Below, one piece after another: positions 50,416-60,139 of a stretch of DNA of 64,000 nt (position 1 is its first letter; every line of letters starts with the position of its first letter). Origin of the DNA: Mesorhizobium muleiense (lineage in GTDB: Bacteria > Pseudomonadota > Alphaproteobacteria > Rhizobiales > Rhizobiaceae). The stretch lies in contig NZ_FNEE01000019.1 of NCBI RefSeq assembly GCF_900099905.1, forward strand, positions 1-64,000. The letters run 5' to 3'. The notes beneath the pieces were generated by a model. It saw only the letters and a program-made list of their open reading frames with translations. It was not told the origin of the DNA and did not search any database. Position numbers and translations under genes: made by a program.

Positions 50416-51618
50416 TCACTCCGCCAGCGTCTTCAAGAACGTCACCAGCGCCGCGCGCTCGCGGTCCGAAAGCTGCAGCGGCTGGATCTCGGATAAACCC
50501 TCGACACTGGCAGGCGCCTTCGAATAATGCGCCACAACCTCCTCGAGCGAGGAAAACTGCCCGGCATGCATGTAGGGCGCGCGGGTGGCGGCGCCGCGCA
50601 GCGACGGCGTCTTGTAGGCGCGGACGAGTTCCGGCCCGGCCTTGACCATGAAGCGCAGCTCGCCGCAGGCGCCGGCGTCGCCATCGCGAAACGCGCCGAA
50701 ACAGTTGAACGGATCGGCCTCGACTTGGCGTACCGCGTCTATGCGGCCGCGATCCGGCGGCAGGTTCGCCACCGACGGCACGCCGGTATTGTGAAAACCG
50801 CCGTCCGTAAAACGCGGCCCGTTATGGCAGGTCACGCAATTGGCCTTGCCGATGAACAGCTTTAGCCCGAGGATTTCTTCGGGCGACAAGGCATCGTCGC
50901 CTTGCGGCGCCTGTATACCGGTATCCAAAGCGGCAGCGAACCGGTCGAAGCGCGTCTGCGGTGGCGCGATCGATCGCTCGAAGGCGGCGATCGCCTTGCC
51001 GATATTGGCGAAGACGCGGTTGACGTCCTCGGCTTGCGCACCGGACATGGCATTCCAGGCAGCCTTCTCGGCATCGCCGCCGAGCGGACTGGCATTGGCC
51101 GGCACATTTGAAAGGTCGGGCAGCGGCCCGAAGATGCGCTCGTAGCGCTCGCCGAATCGCGCCTTGATATAATGCGCGTAGGCGGCGCGGTTGCCGGCCT
51201 GCTCCAGCGGATTTTCCAGCGGCGCCAGCGCCTGCGCCCAGAGACTGTCGCGCCGCCCGTCCCAGAAGAACCATGCGTCATGCGCAACGCCGGCCAGCGG
51301 CATGGTGCGCCGGTTGGTGCGGCCGACACCGACCGCTCGCGGCAGATCGTCCTGGAACTGCCGGTCGATCTTGTGGCAGGTCGAGCAGGAAACCTTGCCG
51401 TCGCCGCTCATCCCGGCATCGAAAAACAGCGTCGCGCCGAGCGCGGCGGCGGCCGGCACGTCGGCGAAGCGGTTGGTGGTGTCGGCTTTCAGCGGCGGCA
51501 GGGCTGACAGCGCCAGCGAGGCGATGGTCTTCTTTTCGGCATCGGAAAACTCAGGCTTGCCGCAGCCGGCAAGCACAGCCATCGCCAGCAGCGCGAAAAG
51601 TCGCGAAAAGCGGTTCAT
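50416..51618 (-). CDS. Dihaem cytochrome c, MauG/cytochrome c peroxidase type, lipoprotein
   Basis: A 400-aa protein with a lipoprotein signal (LLAMAVLAGC, Cys19). Two haem motifs: CSTCH and CVTCH, with later ligand regions (LRGAATRAPYMHAGQFSS). Such proteins reduce hydrogen peroxide or oxidise protein substrates. A FixH/YtkA-like exported protein begins upstream and ends 13 bases before it on the same strand, so the two are probably co-transcribed. ATG 51618 gives the correct signal. Confidence 0.87.
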   Translation of the reverse strand: MNRFSRLFALLAMAVLAGCGKPEFSDAEKKTIASLALSALPPLKADTTNRFADVPAAAALGATLFFDAGMSGDGKVSCSTCHKIDRQFQDDLPRAVGVGRTNRRTMPLAGVAHDAWFFWDGRRDSLWAQALAPLENPLEQAGNRAAYAHYIKARFGERYERIFGPLPDLSNVPANASPLGGDAEKAAWNAMSGAQAEDVNRVFANIGKAIAAFERSIAPPQTRFDRFAAALDTGIQAPQGDDALSPEEILGLKLFIGKANCVTCHNGPRFTDGGFHNTGVPSVANLPPDRGRIDAVRQVEADPFNCFGAFRDGDAGACGELRFMVKAGPELVRAYKTPSLRGAATRAPYMHAGQFSSLEEVVAHYSKAPASVEGLSEIQPLQLSDRERAALVTFLKTLAE

Positions 51619-51631
51619 CTTGCTGCAGCGC

Positions 51632-52096
51632 TCAGAGCAGCACATTGAAGACCACCGTGTCGGATCCGGCCGCCGCGGAAATGGCGAAATGCAGTTGCCA
51701 CAATCCGCTCATTGTGAATTTCACCCCGCCGATGCGATAGCGGCCATCGCCCAGATAATCGGTCGCGTGCGGGCTGGTCGGCAGACCGTGCCTGTGCTGC
51801 GGCATGCCGCCGGATATCGAGATCGCAGCGCCCTCCACCGGGGTGCCCGCATTTGTCTTCAGGGTCAGCAGCCAGGATTGCAGCTCGCCTTGACGGATAA
51901 CGCCCCGCTCCGGCTCGAAACTGGCTACAAACAGGCCGTTCGCCGTCTCTTTCGACCGGGCAATCTCGGAGCCGGCCATCTCGTAACCAGCAGGCCGAGG
52001 CGCTTGCGGCGCGGTCACATAGACGGCGGCGAGAACGCCGGCCAGCAAGGCAGCCAGACCAACACCTGCCAGAACGTAGCGCCATAACGATGCCAA
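51632..52096 (-). CDS. Membrane-anchored FixH/YtkA-like protein
   Basis: A 154-aa protein: one N-terminal helix (YVLAGVGLAALLAGVLAAVY) and a periplasmic beta domain (NGLFVASFEPERGVIRQGEL, WLLTLKTNAGTPVEGAAISI, GGMPQHRHGLPTSP, GGVKFTMSGLWQLHFAISA) like FixH or YtkA. The H-x-H and Met residues in MPQHRHGLP could bind copper or haem. It is just upstream of the dihaem cytochrome gene and may help it mature or receive electrons. Confidence 0.75.
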   Translation of the reverse strand: MASLWRYVLAGVGLAALLAGVLAAVYVTAPQAPRPAGYEMAGSEIARSKETANGLFVASFEPERGVIRQGELQSWLLTLKTNAGTPVEGAAISISGGMPQHRHGLPTSPHATDYLGDGRYRIGGVKFTMSGLWQLHFAISAAAGSDTVVFNVLL

Positions 52097-52304
52097 ACCT
52101 GTTCCTCTTCCAGAAATAACGTCTCACTGAGCGGATCGCGTCCCGTCGCGCAGCTGAGAAAACGCCGCCGGCGCAAAAATCCGCTGCCGCCAAGCATGGC
52201 GCTGGCGCCCGCAAAAAGCTACAGCACCGGGTCTTGGTTTGTGCATGTCGTTATCCCAAAACCGCTGCGCAAGCTGTGGGCGACATGCACCGGGAGAGAG
52301 ATAC

Positions 52305-53225
52305 ATGGCAGGAAACGGCGTCGCATCGATCGGTGAATGCATGCTCGAGCTTTCAGGCCAGGCCGGTCCGAACTGGCGCATGGGCTTTGCCGGCGACACA
52401 TTCAATACGCTGTGGGCGCTGCATGCGCTGAGCGGTGACCGGCCGGCGACCTATGTGTCGGCCTTCGGCGACGACCCGTTCTCGCGCGACCAGATCGATT
52501 TCTTCGCGCGAAACGGCATCGGCATCGGCGCCAGCCCGATTATACCAGGCGCCCGGCCCGGCCTTTATGCAATCACGCTGACTGGCGCCGAACGCTCCTT
52601 CACCTACTGGCGCGGCGACGCCGCCGCGAGGCAGCTTGCCTCCGACGCGGTCGCTTTGGCGAAAAGCCTTGAAAATCAGGCGCTTGTTTACTTTTCCGGA
52701 ATCACTTTGGCAATTCTGGACGACGCCGCGCGCAAGACACTTTTGGCGGCAGTGGCCAAGGCGCGCGCCGCCGGCTCGCTTGTCGCCTTCGATCCCAATT
52801 ATCGGCCGCGGCTGTGGGGCCAGCGCGAGGAAGCACAGACCGCGATCCTCGATGCGCTGGCAGTCACTGACATCGCGCTGCCGACCTTTCCCGACGAGCA
52901 GATGCTGTTCGGCGACGCAGCGCCGCAGAAAACCGCGGAACGGCTGCGAAAGCTGGTCGGCGAAGTCGTCGTCAAGAACGGTGAGGAACCGGCGCTGATC
53001 GCCACAAGCGGGACCCTGCAACCCGTTCCGGCCGTGCATGTCGCCGCCCCGGTCGACACCACCGGCGCCGGCGATTCCTTCAATGGCGCCTATCTCGCCG
53101 CCCGGCTTGCCGGCCATGCCCCGACCGAGGCGGTGCTGCGCGCGCATCGCGTCGCCGCCGCAGTCGTCCAGGTGCGCGGCGCGCTGGCGCCATTCGAGAC
53201 GTTAAGCGCAGCGTTCGAAGATTAA
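52305..53225 (+). CDS. kdgK: 2-keto-3-deoxygluconate kinase (PfkB family)
   Basis: A 306-aa sugar kinase phosphorylating KDG to KDPG, feeding the Entner-Doudoroff pathway. PfkB motifs: GDTFNTLWALHALSG at the N-terminus, AFDPNYRPRLWG and DTTGAGDSFNGAYLAARLAG with the catalytic Asp. GGGAGAG precedes ATG 52305. It lies apart from other uronate genes, so specificity is by family resemblance only. Confidence 0.85.
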   Translation: MAGNGVASIGECMLELSGQAGPNWRMGFAGDTFNTLWALHALSGDRPATYVSAFGDDPFSRDQIDFFARNGIGIGASPIIPGARPGLYAITLTGAERSFTYWRGDAAARQLASDAVALAKSLENQALVYFSGITLAILDDAARKTLLAAVAKARAAGSLVAFDPNYRPRLWGQREEAQTAILDALAVTDIALPTFPDEQMLFGDAAPQKTAERLRKLVGEVVVKNGEEPALIATSGTLQPVPAVHVAAPVDTTGAGDSFNGAYLAARLAGHAPTEAVLRAHRVAAAVVQVRGALAPFETLSAAFED

Positions 53226-53279
53226 ACGCAATCGGACTGGCTGCCGCCAACCGCCACAAGCTTGCAGCCCGGGCGGTCG

Positions 53280-54314
53280 TTATCCGCGCTTTTCGATGAC
53301 GCCGTAGAGGACGTTGCGGTTCTCGCCAAAGAACACCTGCGCCTCGACGGTGTTTCGGTCGACGCTGGCATTGACGATGTTCCACATATCGGCCTCCGAC
53401 CGCAGCAGCAACACCCAGTTCATGAACGTCTCCCGGTAGCCGGCGTCAGGGTTGCCCTCTGCGTAGTTCGCGAAGAGAAATGTCCCGTTCGGCTTCAACA
53501 TCTGCAGGCAGGTTTTCGTGAGCTTCACGGCGACGTTGTGCGCAAGGTAGTCGTAAAGGCCGGAGGCATAGATGAAGTCGAACTTGCCAAGCTTGTGGCC
53601 CCTCGTGAGCATGGTTCGCACCGAGCCGTCGATGGCCTCTACCGCAGTGCCCTGAAAGTCGCGCGTGATCAATCCAACGCTCTGAGGATCCTGATCGAGC
53701 GCAACCCAGCGCTTGAGACGGCCCTCCTGTAAGGCGGCCGAGCGATTGGCCTCCCTTAAATGGCCGGCCGCAATCGCCAGGACCTCGGTTTGAGGTCCAT
53801 TCCTGGTCGCAATCTCATCGACATATCGGGTCAAAAGATCGCGTCGTTCGCGCGCCGCGACGCACGACGGCACATCCTTGGTATGCCTGTAGAGCGCCTT
53901 GCCGACCTCCGAGGCGTTTGCCACGCTCTCCGCCACGTGCGGATCACAATAGATGTAGTCGAGCAACTGTGCGTCGCCGGAATAACCTCTGGGCTTGTCG
54001 TGGGACCACCGCGTGAGCGGATCCTCAAGAAAGTACTCCAGGACCGGGTGGCCCCGCACCACCGGCATCAATGCTTGCCAAACGTCCGGATGAACCTTGG
54101 AACGCATTGCTTCGAGATGCGACATCAGACGGCGAATGATCTCCGCGGGGTCTTTTCGTTGCTCAATCTGCTGGTGCGTGATGTGGAGAATGAGCGCGAG
54201 CTCGACGCGAGCGGTCTCGAACGCTTCGCTATGAGGCTCGAGCTTTCTTCGAGGGAGACTGGCGGCGATCATCTCGGCAGTAATCAGACTTTTGCCATCG
54301 AGGATGGTTGCCAC
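53280..54314 (-). CDS. Class I SAM-dependent methyltransferase-like protein
   Basis: A 344-aa protein. The C-terminal half is a Rossmann-type methyltransferase: TEVLAIAAGHLREANRSAAL (SAM motif I), RWVALDQDPQSVGLI, KFDFIYASGLYDYLAHNVAV and MLKPNGTFLFANYAEG. The N-terminal half is helical (HITHQQIEQRKDPAEIIRRL). It resembles proteins annotated for 3-hydroxypalmitate methyl ester signal synthesis, but that is a weak guess. Divergent from the GGDEF-EAL gene, with an AT-rich gap of nearly 270 bases. Confidence 0.7.
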   Translation of the reverse strand: MATILDGKSLITAEMIAASLPRRKLEPHSEAFETARVELALILHITHQQIEQRKDPAEIIRRLMSHLEAMRSKVHPDVWQALMPVVRGHPVLEYFLEDPLTRWSHDKPRGYSGDAQLLDYIYCDPHVAESVANASEVGKALYRHTKDVPSCVAARERRDLLTRYVDEIATRNGPQTEVLAIAAGHLREANRSAALQEGRLKRWVALDQDPQSVGLITRDFQGTAVEAIDGSVRTMLTRGHKLGKFDFIYASGLYDYLAHNVAVKLTKTCLQMLKPNGTFLFANYAEGNPDAGYRETFMNWVLLLRSEADMWNIVNASVDRNTVEAQVFFGENRNVLYGVIEKRG

Positions 54315-54582
54315 CGCAGAACTCCATAATTACATTTAACTAGATATAGTTAGATATTGCCTAAAATTTTATCTTTGCCAAGACACATCTCCGGCATTTT
54401 AGCGGTGTCGTTAAATTCCCGCCAACCATGCTGATTTTTTGGGCGCCTTGCGGGTCGGATTCCCGATACGAGTTAACGCAAACCTATATGCGCGACTGCA
54501 TATTGCTTGCGAGGCGCCGCAATTCGCTGTCGCGCCTGAGGAGTCGGCCGGCGTGGGGGCAGAAGCTAGAAATGAGTTCGGC

Positions 54583-56619
54583 ATGCAAAGCCCGGTTCAA
54601 ATGGGGCTTACGGTGACGAACGAATATGCGTCATCCGCATTGGCCGATATGGCCCATGCGGAACCGCTTGAGCGCTACGAGCCGCGCTCCGACGAGCTCC
54701 GCAAACTCTACCGAGAGGAAGGCCAGGCGAAGCGAAGAATGGACGCCAGGCCGGGGCTTTGGATCGCCGTTACCATCTACCTGCTGTTTTCGGCAACGGA
54801 CCTGCTGCTGATTCCGGATGTCGCACTCTATACGATCATGGCACGCTTCGCGGTCGGAGTGACGGCGCTGTTGACCCTGGAAGCACAACTTCGCCGGGGG
54901 GTCGCCACGGAATGGATTGACGTGACTTGCGCCGCTGCCATCATCTTTGGCTATGTTGGTTGGTTGTCCCCAGCGGTTACGGGTGCGGACAAGGAAAGCG
55001 TCTCTTATTACATGGTCTTCGGCACCATCTTTATGATGAGCGCCAATCTATTTTTTACGTTTAAATTCAGCCTGTCTATCGTGACTTCAAGTATAATTCT
55101 AATAATACTGTATATTGTAAACTACTTTGTGCCTTCCGCATTAGCATACAAGATGGTATTTGGAACTTTCTACATATCATGCTTCACATTTACATCTTAC
55201 GTAAACTGGAAGCTGAACGAGGAACGTTACAACGTCTTCCTCAACGCCCTCGAAGCCAAAATCCAGCACAAGGAAGCCACCGAGCGCGGACAGGCGCTGT
55301 TGAGTCTGTCGAGAACCGATCCGCTTACGGGTCTGGAGAACCGGCGGGCGATTGACGAGAAGCTGCGCGACTACTGGAGCGATTGGCAAAGGCATGGCAG
55401 CGTTTTTGTGGCGATCCTCATCGACGTGGACTTCTTCAAAAGGTTCAACGACTACTACGGACATCAGGAAGGCGACCGCTGCCTGATACTCGTCGCCAAT
55501 GCTCTTGCCGAGATGATCAAGCAGCACAATGGCTCAATCGGCCGCTACGGCGGGGAAGAATTCATCGTCCTGGCTCGCATGGAGAAAAGGGAACAGGTTG
55601 CAGGTCTCGCGGAAGCCATTCGAAGCACGGTGGAGAACCTCGCGCTTCCCCACCAGCAGCGCAGGGACGGCACCTCGGTGGTGACGGTGAGCGTTGGCGC
55701 TGCCTTCACCAGGCCGCAGACCGGCGCCAAGCTGGAGAAGATCATCCACGAGGCCGATCGTGCGCTCTATCTGGCAAAAGCAGGCGGTCGCAATTGTACC
55801 TGGCTGTTCGATCCAAACGATCCCCAGAGCAGCGACGAGAGCGAGAATATTGCGGCTTTGCTGAAGATCGCGATCGGCCAGGATCTCGTTTCACTCGTCT
55901 ATCAGCCCATCCAGAATGTGGCGTCTGGCCGGGTTGAAGCCGTCGAGGCTCTGATGCGCCTCAAAATGCTGGACGGCACATCGGTTCCGCCGAGTCTGTT
56001 CATTCCTGTTGCGGAACGAACCGGCGCGGTCCTGGAACTCGGGCGCTGGGCCATAAGGACAGTGTGCACTGAACTCCTGGCGGACGATCACGTCCGTGTC
56101 GTCAGCGTCAACGTCTCTCCAATTCAGCTCAAGACGCCCGGCTTCGCAGCTTCGGTTGCGACGATTTTGAGCGAGACCGGCGTCGCCGGCAGCAGGCTGG
56201 CCCTCGAAATCACCGAAGGGCTGGAGATGGAGATGCACTCCGACATTCTGCGCTGCATCAGCGATCTGAAGCTGCTGGGCGTCAGGGTATGGCTTGACGA
56301 CTTCGGGACGGGCTTCGCGGGCCTCTCATGGCTTCGTCTCATCGATTTCGATACGGTGAAGATCGACCGCTCGTTCCTGCATGACTGCGGCACCCCAAGG
56401 GGCAAGGCGATGCTGCAGGACATTATTGCCCTGGTGCGAAATCGCGGCCATAAAATCCTGGTCGAGGGGGTGGAAACCGACGAGCAGCTGGCCCTTATCC
56501 GCGACTTCGACATCGATAAGATCCAGGGCTTTCACGTCGGCCGACCTGCTCCCGCCGCGAATTTCCGCACCAAACCGGCCACCTACAAACGCACATTGTC
56601 GATCGTCAAGTCGGCATGA
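54583..56619 (+). CDS. Membrane GGDEF-EAL protein (cyclic-di-GMP turnover)
   Basis: About 678 aa: five or six membrane helices (to about residue 210), a GGDEF domain with DPLTGLENRR and the active loop GRYGGEEF, and an EAL domain with EAVEALMRL, VSVNVSPIQL, LALEITEG, VWLDDFGTGFAG, VKIDRSFLHD and VEGVETDEQ. All EAL metal and catalytic residues are visible, so phosphodiesterase activity is likely; the GGEEF loop is also an active type and no RxxD inhibitory site precedes it. DNA at about 55020-55220, encoding the last helices, is strikingly AT-rich. Start is uncertain: ATGs at 54439, 54583 and 54601. Confidence 0.88.
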   Translation: MQSPVQMGLTVTNEYASSALADMAHAEPLERYEPRSDELRKLYREEGQAKRRMDARPGLWIAVTIYLLFSATDLLLIPDVALYTIMARFAVGVTALLTLEAQLRRGVATEWIDVTCAAAIIFGYVGWLSPAVTGADKESVSYYMVFGTIFMMSANLFFTFKFSLSIVTSSIILIILYIVNYFVPSALAYKMVFGTFYISCFTFTSYVNWKLNEERYNVFLNALEAKIQHKEATERGQALLSLSRTDPLTGLENRRAIDEKLRDYWSDWQRHGSVFVAILIDVDFFKRFNDYYGHQEGDRCLILVANALAEMIKQHNGSIGRYGGEEFIVLARMEKREQVAGLAEAIRSTVENLALPHQQRRDGTSVVTVSVGAAFTRPQTGAKLEKIIHEADRALYLAKAGGRNCTWLFDPNDPQSSDESENIAALLKIAIGQDLVSLVYQPIQNVASGRVEAVEALMRLKMLDGTSVPPSLFIPVAERTGAVLELGRWAIRTVCTELLADDHVRVVSVNVSPIQLKTPGFAASVATILSETGVAGSRLALEITEGLEMEMHSDILRCISDLKLLGVRVWLDDFGTGFAGLSWLRLIDFDTVKIDRSFLHDCGTPRGKAMLQDIIALVRNRGHKILVEGVETDEQLALIRDFDIDKIQGFHVGRPAPAANFRTKPATYKRTLSIVKSA

Positions 56620-57159
56620 ATGGCGGCGGAGCGATCTGAGCCCTGCAAGCGATCGTCGCCGCTTCCAGCGGCTTTGTCCCAGCCGAATGCGTGCATCCAA
56701 TTGCTGGGGTCTCTCCTATCGAAGCCGCTCCCGATAGCTGTCGCCCAAATACCGCAGCTCGACATCGGCGAGGCGGAACCGAGCGAGAAGGACGGGGCGA
56801 CTATCCCGACCGTGAGATCGACTGCCAGGAGGCGATGGAGCCAAGCTTTCAGGCGATCGTCGACTGCATGCTGGGAGCAGGCTGGACGCGGGGAGATCAG
56901 CTGTTCGCCGGTTGCGCCGCCGCCGCGAACTGGCCGAACTACTGGCGATCATCGCCATCGTTTCGCGCGGCGATCCAAGGAAATCGGGAAACAGATCAAG
57001 CAGCTGTCGGGGGACTAGGGTCAAAACTCAATCAGCCGGTGATCGACAATGGCCGGGATGGAAGGCGGCCCGTCGCTGGACGTTCCCCCACCACGACAGA
57101 TAGGCGCTCGGGTATCTCTTTTAGGGCAGCCATAGCCACTCTTCCACCCATCGCTTACT
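56620..57159. other. Intergenic region; possible decayed sequence
   Basis: About 540 bases with three overlapping short frames on the plus strand and one on the minus strand. Fragments such as SFQAIVDCMLGAGWTRGDQL look protein-like but no frame is continuous or has a ribosome binding site. It may hold remnants of a gene; nothing recognised. Confidence 0.4.
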
Positions 57160-57582
57160 TCATGCGGGCATCAAATCGATGACCCGCATGATTGCGACGG
57201 CACTGCTCGTGTTCTGGGTGCCTTCGGTCGTATCTGCTTTGGCGCAGGTCCAAACATCGCCCTTCTTGACGGTGAACTTTTTCTCGTTCTGAACGACAGA
57301 AAGTTCTCCCTCGGTCAGGTGGCAGAGCATGTCATTCTTCATCACGTTGTCCGGCGTCTTCGCCCCGGGTTGGATTACAACATCGCGTAGCATGACCGTT
57401 TTATAAGCCGGTATGACCGAAGCCCGCTCACCAAGCGCTACAACTCTGACACCGGGGCCGACCTCCTTGCCCTCATCGGGGCCGTAAGTCTGTGCGGCGG
57501 CTGGGGTCGCCCAAGCGATCAGTGGCGTTGCGGCCACTGTAAGACCGAGTGCAAGTGTGGATCTACGATTGACGGCTTCCAT
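57160..57582 (-). CDS. Exported cupin-domain protein
   Basis: A 140-aa protein with a twin-Arg-containing signal (NRRSTLALGLTVAATPLIAW, cleaved near ATPAAAQ). A single cupin barrel follows: AYKTVMLRDVVIQPGAKTP, MLCHLTEGELSVVQNEKKFT, VKKGDVWTCAKADTTEGTQN. The usual cupin His ligands are largely missing, so it may bind ligand without a metal. Alone, with long gaps on each side; function unknown. Confidence 0.72.
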   Translation of the reverse strand: MEAVNRRSTLALGLTVAATPLIAWATPAAAQTYGPDEGKEVGPGVRVVALGERASVIPAYKTVMLRDVVIQPGAKTPDNVMKNDMLCHLTEGELSVVQNEKKFTVKKGDVWTCAKADTTEGTQNTSSAVAIMRVIDLMPA

Positions 57583-58205
57583 TGCTTCCTCCCTATCAAA
57601 AGTTGGTCGGAAAGGTAGGCCAACAAGTCAAGGATGAGCCGTTGCGGCTCAAAGTCAACTGATCTTCCGTTGAGTTTTGAGCCTAGCGCCGGATGGATAA
57701 CTGCCTGACGACACGAGGAACTCGGAGTGCGAATTGCTCTTGCGGTGACAACGGTGCGTGACGCTAGTGAACCCGGCTTAACCCACTGCATCGTCGGCCG
57801 CTTCTTCATCTCCTTGGGCGCCTCGCCGGCATGCTGGAGGCCCTTCCACAGCCGCTTCCAACTCAGTGAAGGCGGCGCGGCTCCCGCAAAAGGAAACGCC
57901 GAGGTCGGGGCGCAGCTCGCAATTGCACGCTCCATGATCCGCGCCGGCCGGCCACTCTAGAATCATAACTAGCGGACTTCGCGTCTTAGGCTACTCGGAA
58001 CCGCTTAATGCCGCCGCGGTCCAGAAGCCAGCGCAATGGCACCAAAGGCGGTTATAATCTCACGCCAGACAATTTCCGGAACCTAGTCAGACATTCCAAG
58101 GCAGCCTGCAACAAATCGCCTCCCGTCGGCATCCGTTTGCGGCGGTCATGGTTCACCTGCGACCGAATCTGGACACGGCGCAGAGCCAGGACTACTGTCT
58201 ACTCA
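57583..58205. other. Intergenic region before the copper operon
   Basis: About 620 bases without a credible gene. It must hold the promoter of the copper/redox operon. The frame of the next gene is open from 58008, but that part has no signal sequence or family match. No CueR or CsoR operator could be picked out by eye. Confidence 0.5.
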
Positions 58206-58541
58206 ATGAGCAGGTTCGTCCGCATCCTCGCAGTCGTCTTCCTCGCGGCCTTCGCCCTCGGCACGGCGGCGCATGCCGCGGCTTTGACGGACATGTCCCT
58301 GAAGATGTCGATGGCTGAGATGGACGGCGACATGCCCGACTGCCAGAACTGTCCCGGCGATGACGGCCAGGCGTCGGCATGCGACCAGTTCTGCGTTACC
58401 TCGCTTGTCGCGATCTGCACGCCTGCCGCGGCCGAGCTGCCGCATTTCGCCGGTATCGTATCCTTGCCTCCCGGAGAACCGTCCGACGGCCGCACCGGTC
58501 CGCCTGAGCCCTATCCTCCCCGAACCACCTTCCTGAGCTGA
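58206..58541 (+). CDS. Small exported Cys/Met-containing protein of the copper operon
   Basis: A 111-aa product starting MSRFVRILAVVFLAAFALGT with a signal peptide cleaved near AHAA. The mature part carries DMSLKMSMAEMDGDMPDCQN, CPGDDGQASACDQFCVTSLV: Met and Cys clusters typical of copper-handling proteins. It leads the copper/redox operon. Not recognised as a named family; a periplasmic copper chaperone or sensor is an inference. Confidence 0.75.
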   Translation: MSRFVRILAVVFLAAFALGTAAHAAALTDMSLKMSMAEMDGDMPDCQNCPGDDGQASACDQFCVTSLVAICTPAAAELPHFAGIVSLPPGEPSDGRTGPPEPYPPRTTFLS

Positions 58542-58619
58542 CACGGCCGCGGCATCCGCTCGCGACCGACCCGTCGACGCGCCCGGCTACGTCCGCGCGT
58601 CAAAAAAGCCTATTCCGGA

Positions 58620-60113
58620 ATGGTTGATCCAATGCCCTATCCACGTGTGCCGGCGCTGACGCGTCGAACCTTCCTCGCATCGGCCGCCGCCGTTTCGGCG
58701 GGCGTGGTGCTTCCACCGCGATCCGACGCCGCAGGCCTTCGCGAGTTCCGGATCCGCGCCGGACCGGGACGCGCCCAGATCGCGCCAGAGCCGCATGGCG
58801 ATACCCCCATCTGGTGCTATGACGGCAGCCTGCCCGGTCCGGAAATTCGCATCCGCCAGGGAGAACGCCTGCGGGTGGCGGTCGAGAACAAACTCAACGA
58901 AGAGACGACGGTGCACTGGCACGGTTTGCGAGTCCCGAACGCGATGGACGGCGTGCCGCACCTCACGCAGGCGCCGATCTGGCCCGGCGAGACCTTTGCC
59001 TACGAGTTCGATGCCGTCGACGCAGGCACCTTCTGGTACCATCCGCACCATCGCAGTTTCGAGCAGGTCGGCAGAGGCCTCTACGGCCCGCTGATCGTGG
59101 AGGAAGCCGATCCCATCCGGGTCGACCGCGAAGTCACATGGGTGCTGTCCGACTGGCGGCTGACCAAAACCGCCGAGATGCGGGAAGACTTCGGCAACCG
59201 CCATGACATGATGCACAACGGCCGGGTCGGAAACACGGTCACGATCAATGGCCGCGTACCGGATGTCTTTCAGGTGCGAAACGGAGAACGCATCCGGCTG
59301 CGGCTGATCAACGCCGCCACCGCCCGCATTTTCGGCCTCGACTTCGGGAACCATCAGCCTGCCGTCATCGCGCTGGACGGGCAGCCAGTGGAGCCGCATG
59401 TGCCGGAAGGCGGACTGGTCGTGCTGGGGCCCGCGATGCGCGCCGACCTCATCCTCGACATGACGGCTGACGCCGGAAGCCGGGTTTCCGTGATCGACCG
59501 CTTCTACGAGGGCCTCGAATACCGCCTGGTCGACCTAGCCTATGCCGGTAATCCGCTCAGGCAGGCGGCTCCCGACTGGCCTGTCGCCCTCCCGCCCAAC
59601 CCGCTGCCGGAGCCGGACCTTGCATCGGCCGTCCGGCACGAGGTCACCTTCAACGGCGGCATGATGGGAGCCATGGTCATGCAGGAGATGGGCGGCAGCA
59701 TGGGCGACACGCGCAAGCATTTCCCCGGCGCGGTTGGCGGCATGATGGGCAGCATGGGCGGCATGATGAACATGATGCACTCCGGCGGCATCTGGTTCAT
59801 CAACGGCATCGCGGCGGAAGGGCACGTCATGGACCCGATGCTGACGCTTGCGCGGGACAAGAGCCATGCCATCGCGATGACCAACGCGACGGCCTGGCAT
59901 CATCCGATCCACCTGCACGGCCATTCCTTCCGGGTGATCTCCCGGAACGGCAAGCCGAGCAAGCACCGCGAGTGGCAGGACACGGTGCTCATGTCTCCGC
60001 GCGAGCGGGTGGAGATCGCCCTCGTTGCCGACAATCCGGGCGACTGGATGCTCCATTGCCACATACTCGAACACCAGGCCGCCGGGATGATGGGCGTCTT
60101 CCGCGTCGCCTGA
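58620..60113 (+). CDS. Tat-exported multicopper oxidase
   Basis: A 497-aa cuproxidase, likely oxidising Cu(I) to the less toxic Cu(II) in the periplasm. Twin-Arg signal TRRTFLASAAAVSAG (R15, R16). All four copper-binding segments are present: VHWHGLR, FWYHPHHR, HPIHLHGHSF and HCHILEHQAAGM. A Met-rich insert near residues 345-390 (MMGAMVMQEMGGSMG, MMGSMGGMMNMMHSGG) is like the copper-sensing segment of CueO. ATG 58632 is an alternative start. It heads five overlapping or closely spaced copper/redox genes. Confidence 0.92.
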   Translation: MVDPMPYPRVPALTRRTFLASAAAVSAGVVLPPRSDAAGLREFRIRAGPGRAQIAPEPHGDTPIWCYDGSLPGPEIRIRQGERLRVAVENKLNEETTVHWHGLRVPNAMDGVPHLTQAPIWPGETFAYEFDAVDAGTFWYHPHHRSFEQVGRGLYGPLIVEEADPIRVDREVTWVLSDWRLTKTAEMREDFGNRHDMMHNGRVGNTVTINGRVPDVFQVRNGERIRLRLINAATARIFGLDFGNHQPAVIALDGQPVEPHVPEGGLVVLGPAMRADLILDMTADAGSRVSVIDRFYEGLEYRLVDLAYAGNPLRQAAPDWPVALPPNPLPEPDLASAVRHEVTFNGGMMGAMVMQEMGGSMGDTRKHFPGAVGGMMGSMGGMMNMMHSGGIWFINGIAAEGHVMDPMLTLARDKSHAIAMTNATAWHHPIHLHGHSFRVISRNGKPSKHREWQDTVLMSPRERVEIALVADNPGDWMLHCHILEHQAAGMMGVFRVA

Positions 60114-60139
60114 CCAATCCCTCAAAAGGAGAACCGAAA

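Noticed and set aside
52080..52125. GGAAC on the minus strand before the FixH-like gene
   Set aside because: It lies in the ribosome-binding region immediately before the ATG, with no -10 before the start codon.
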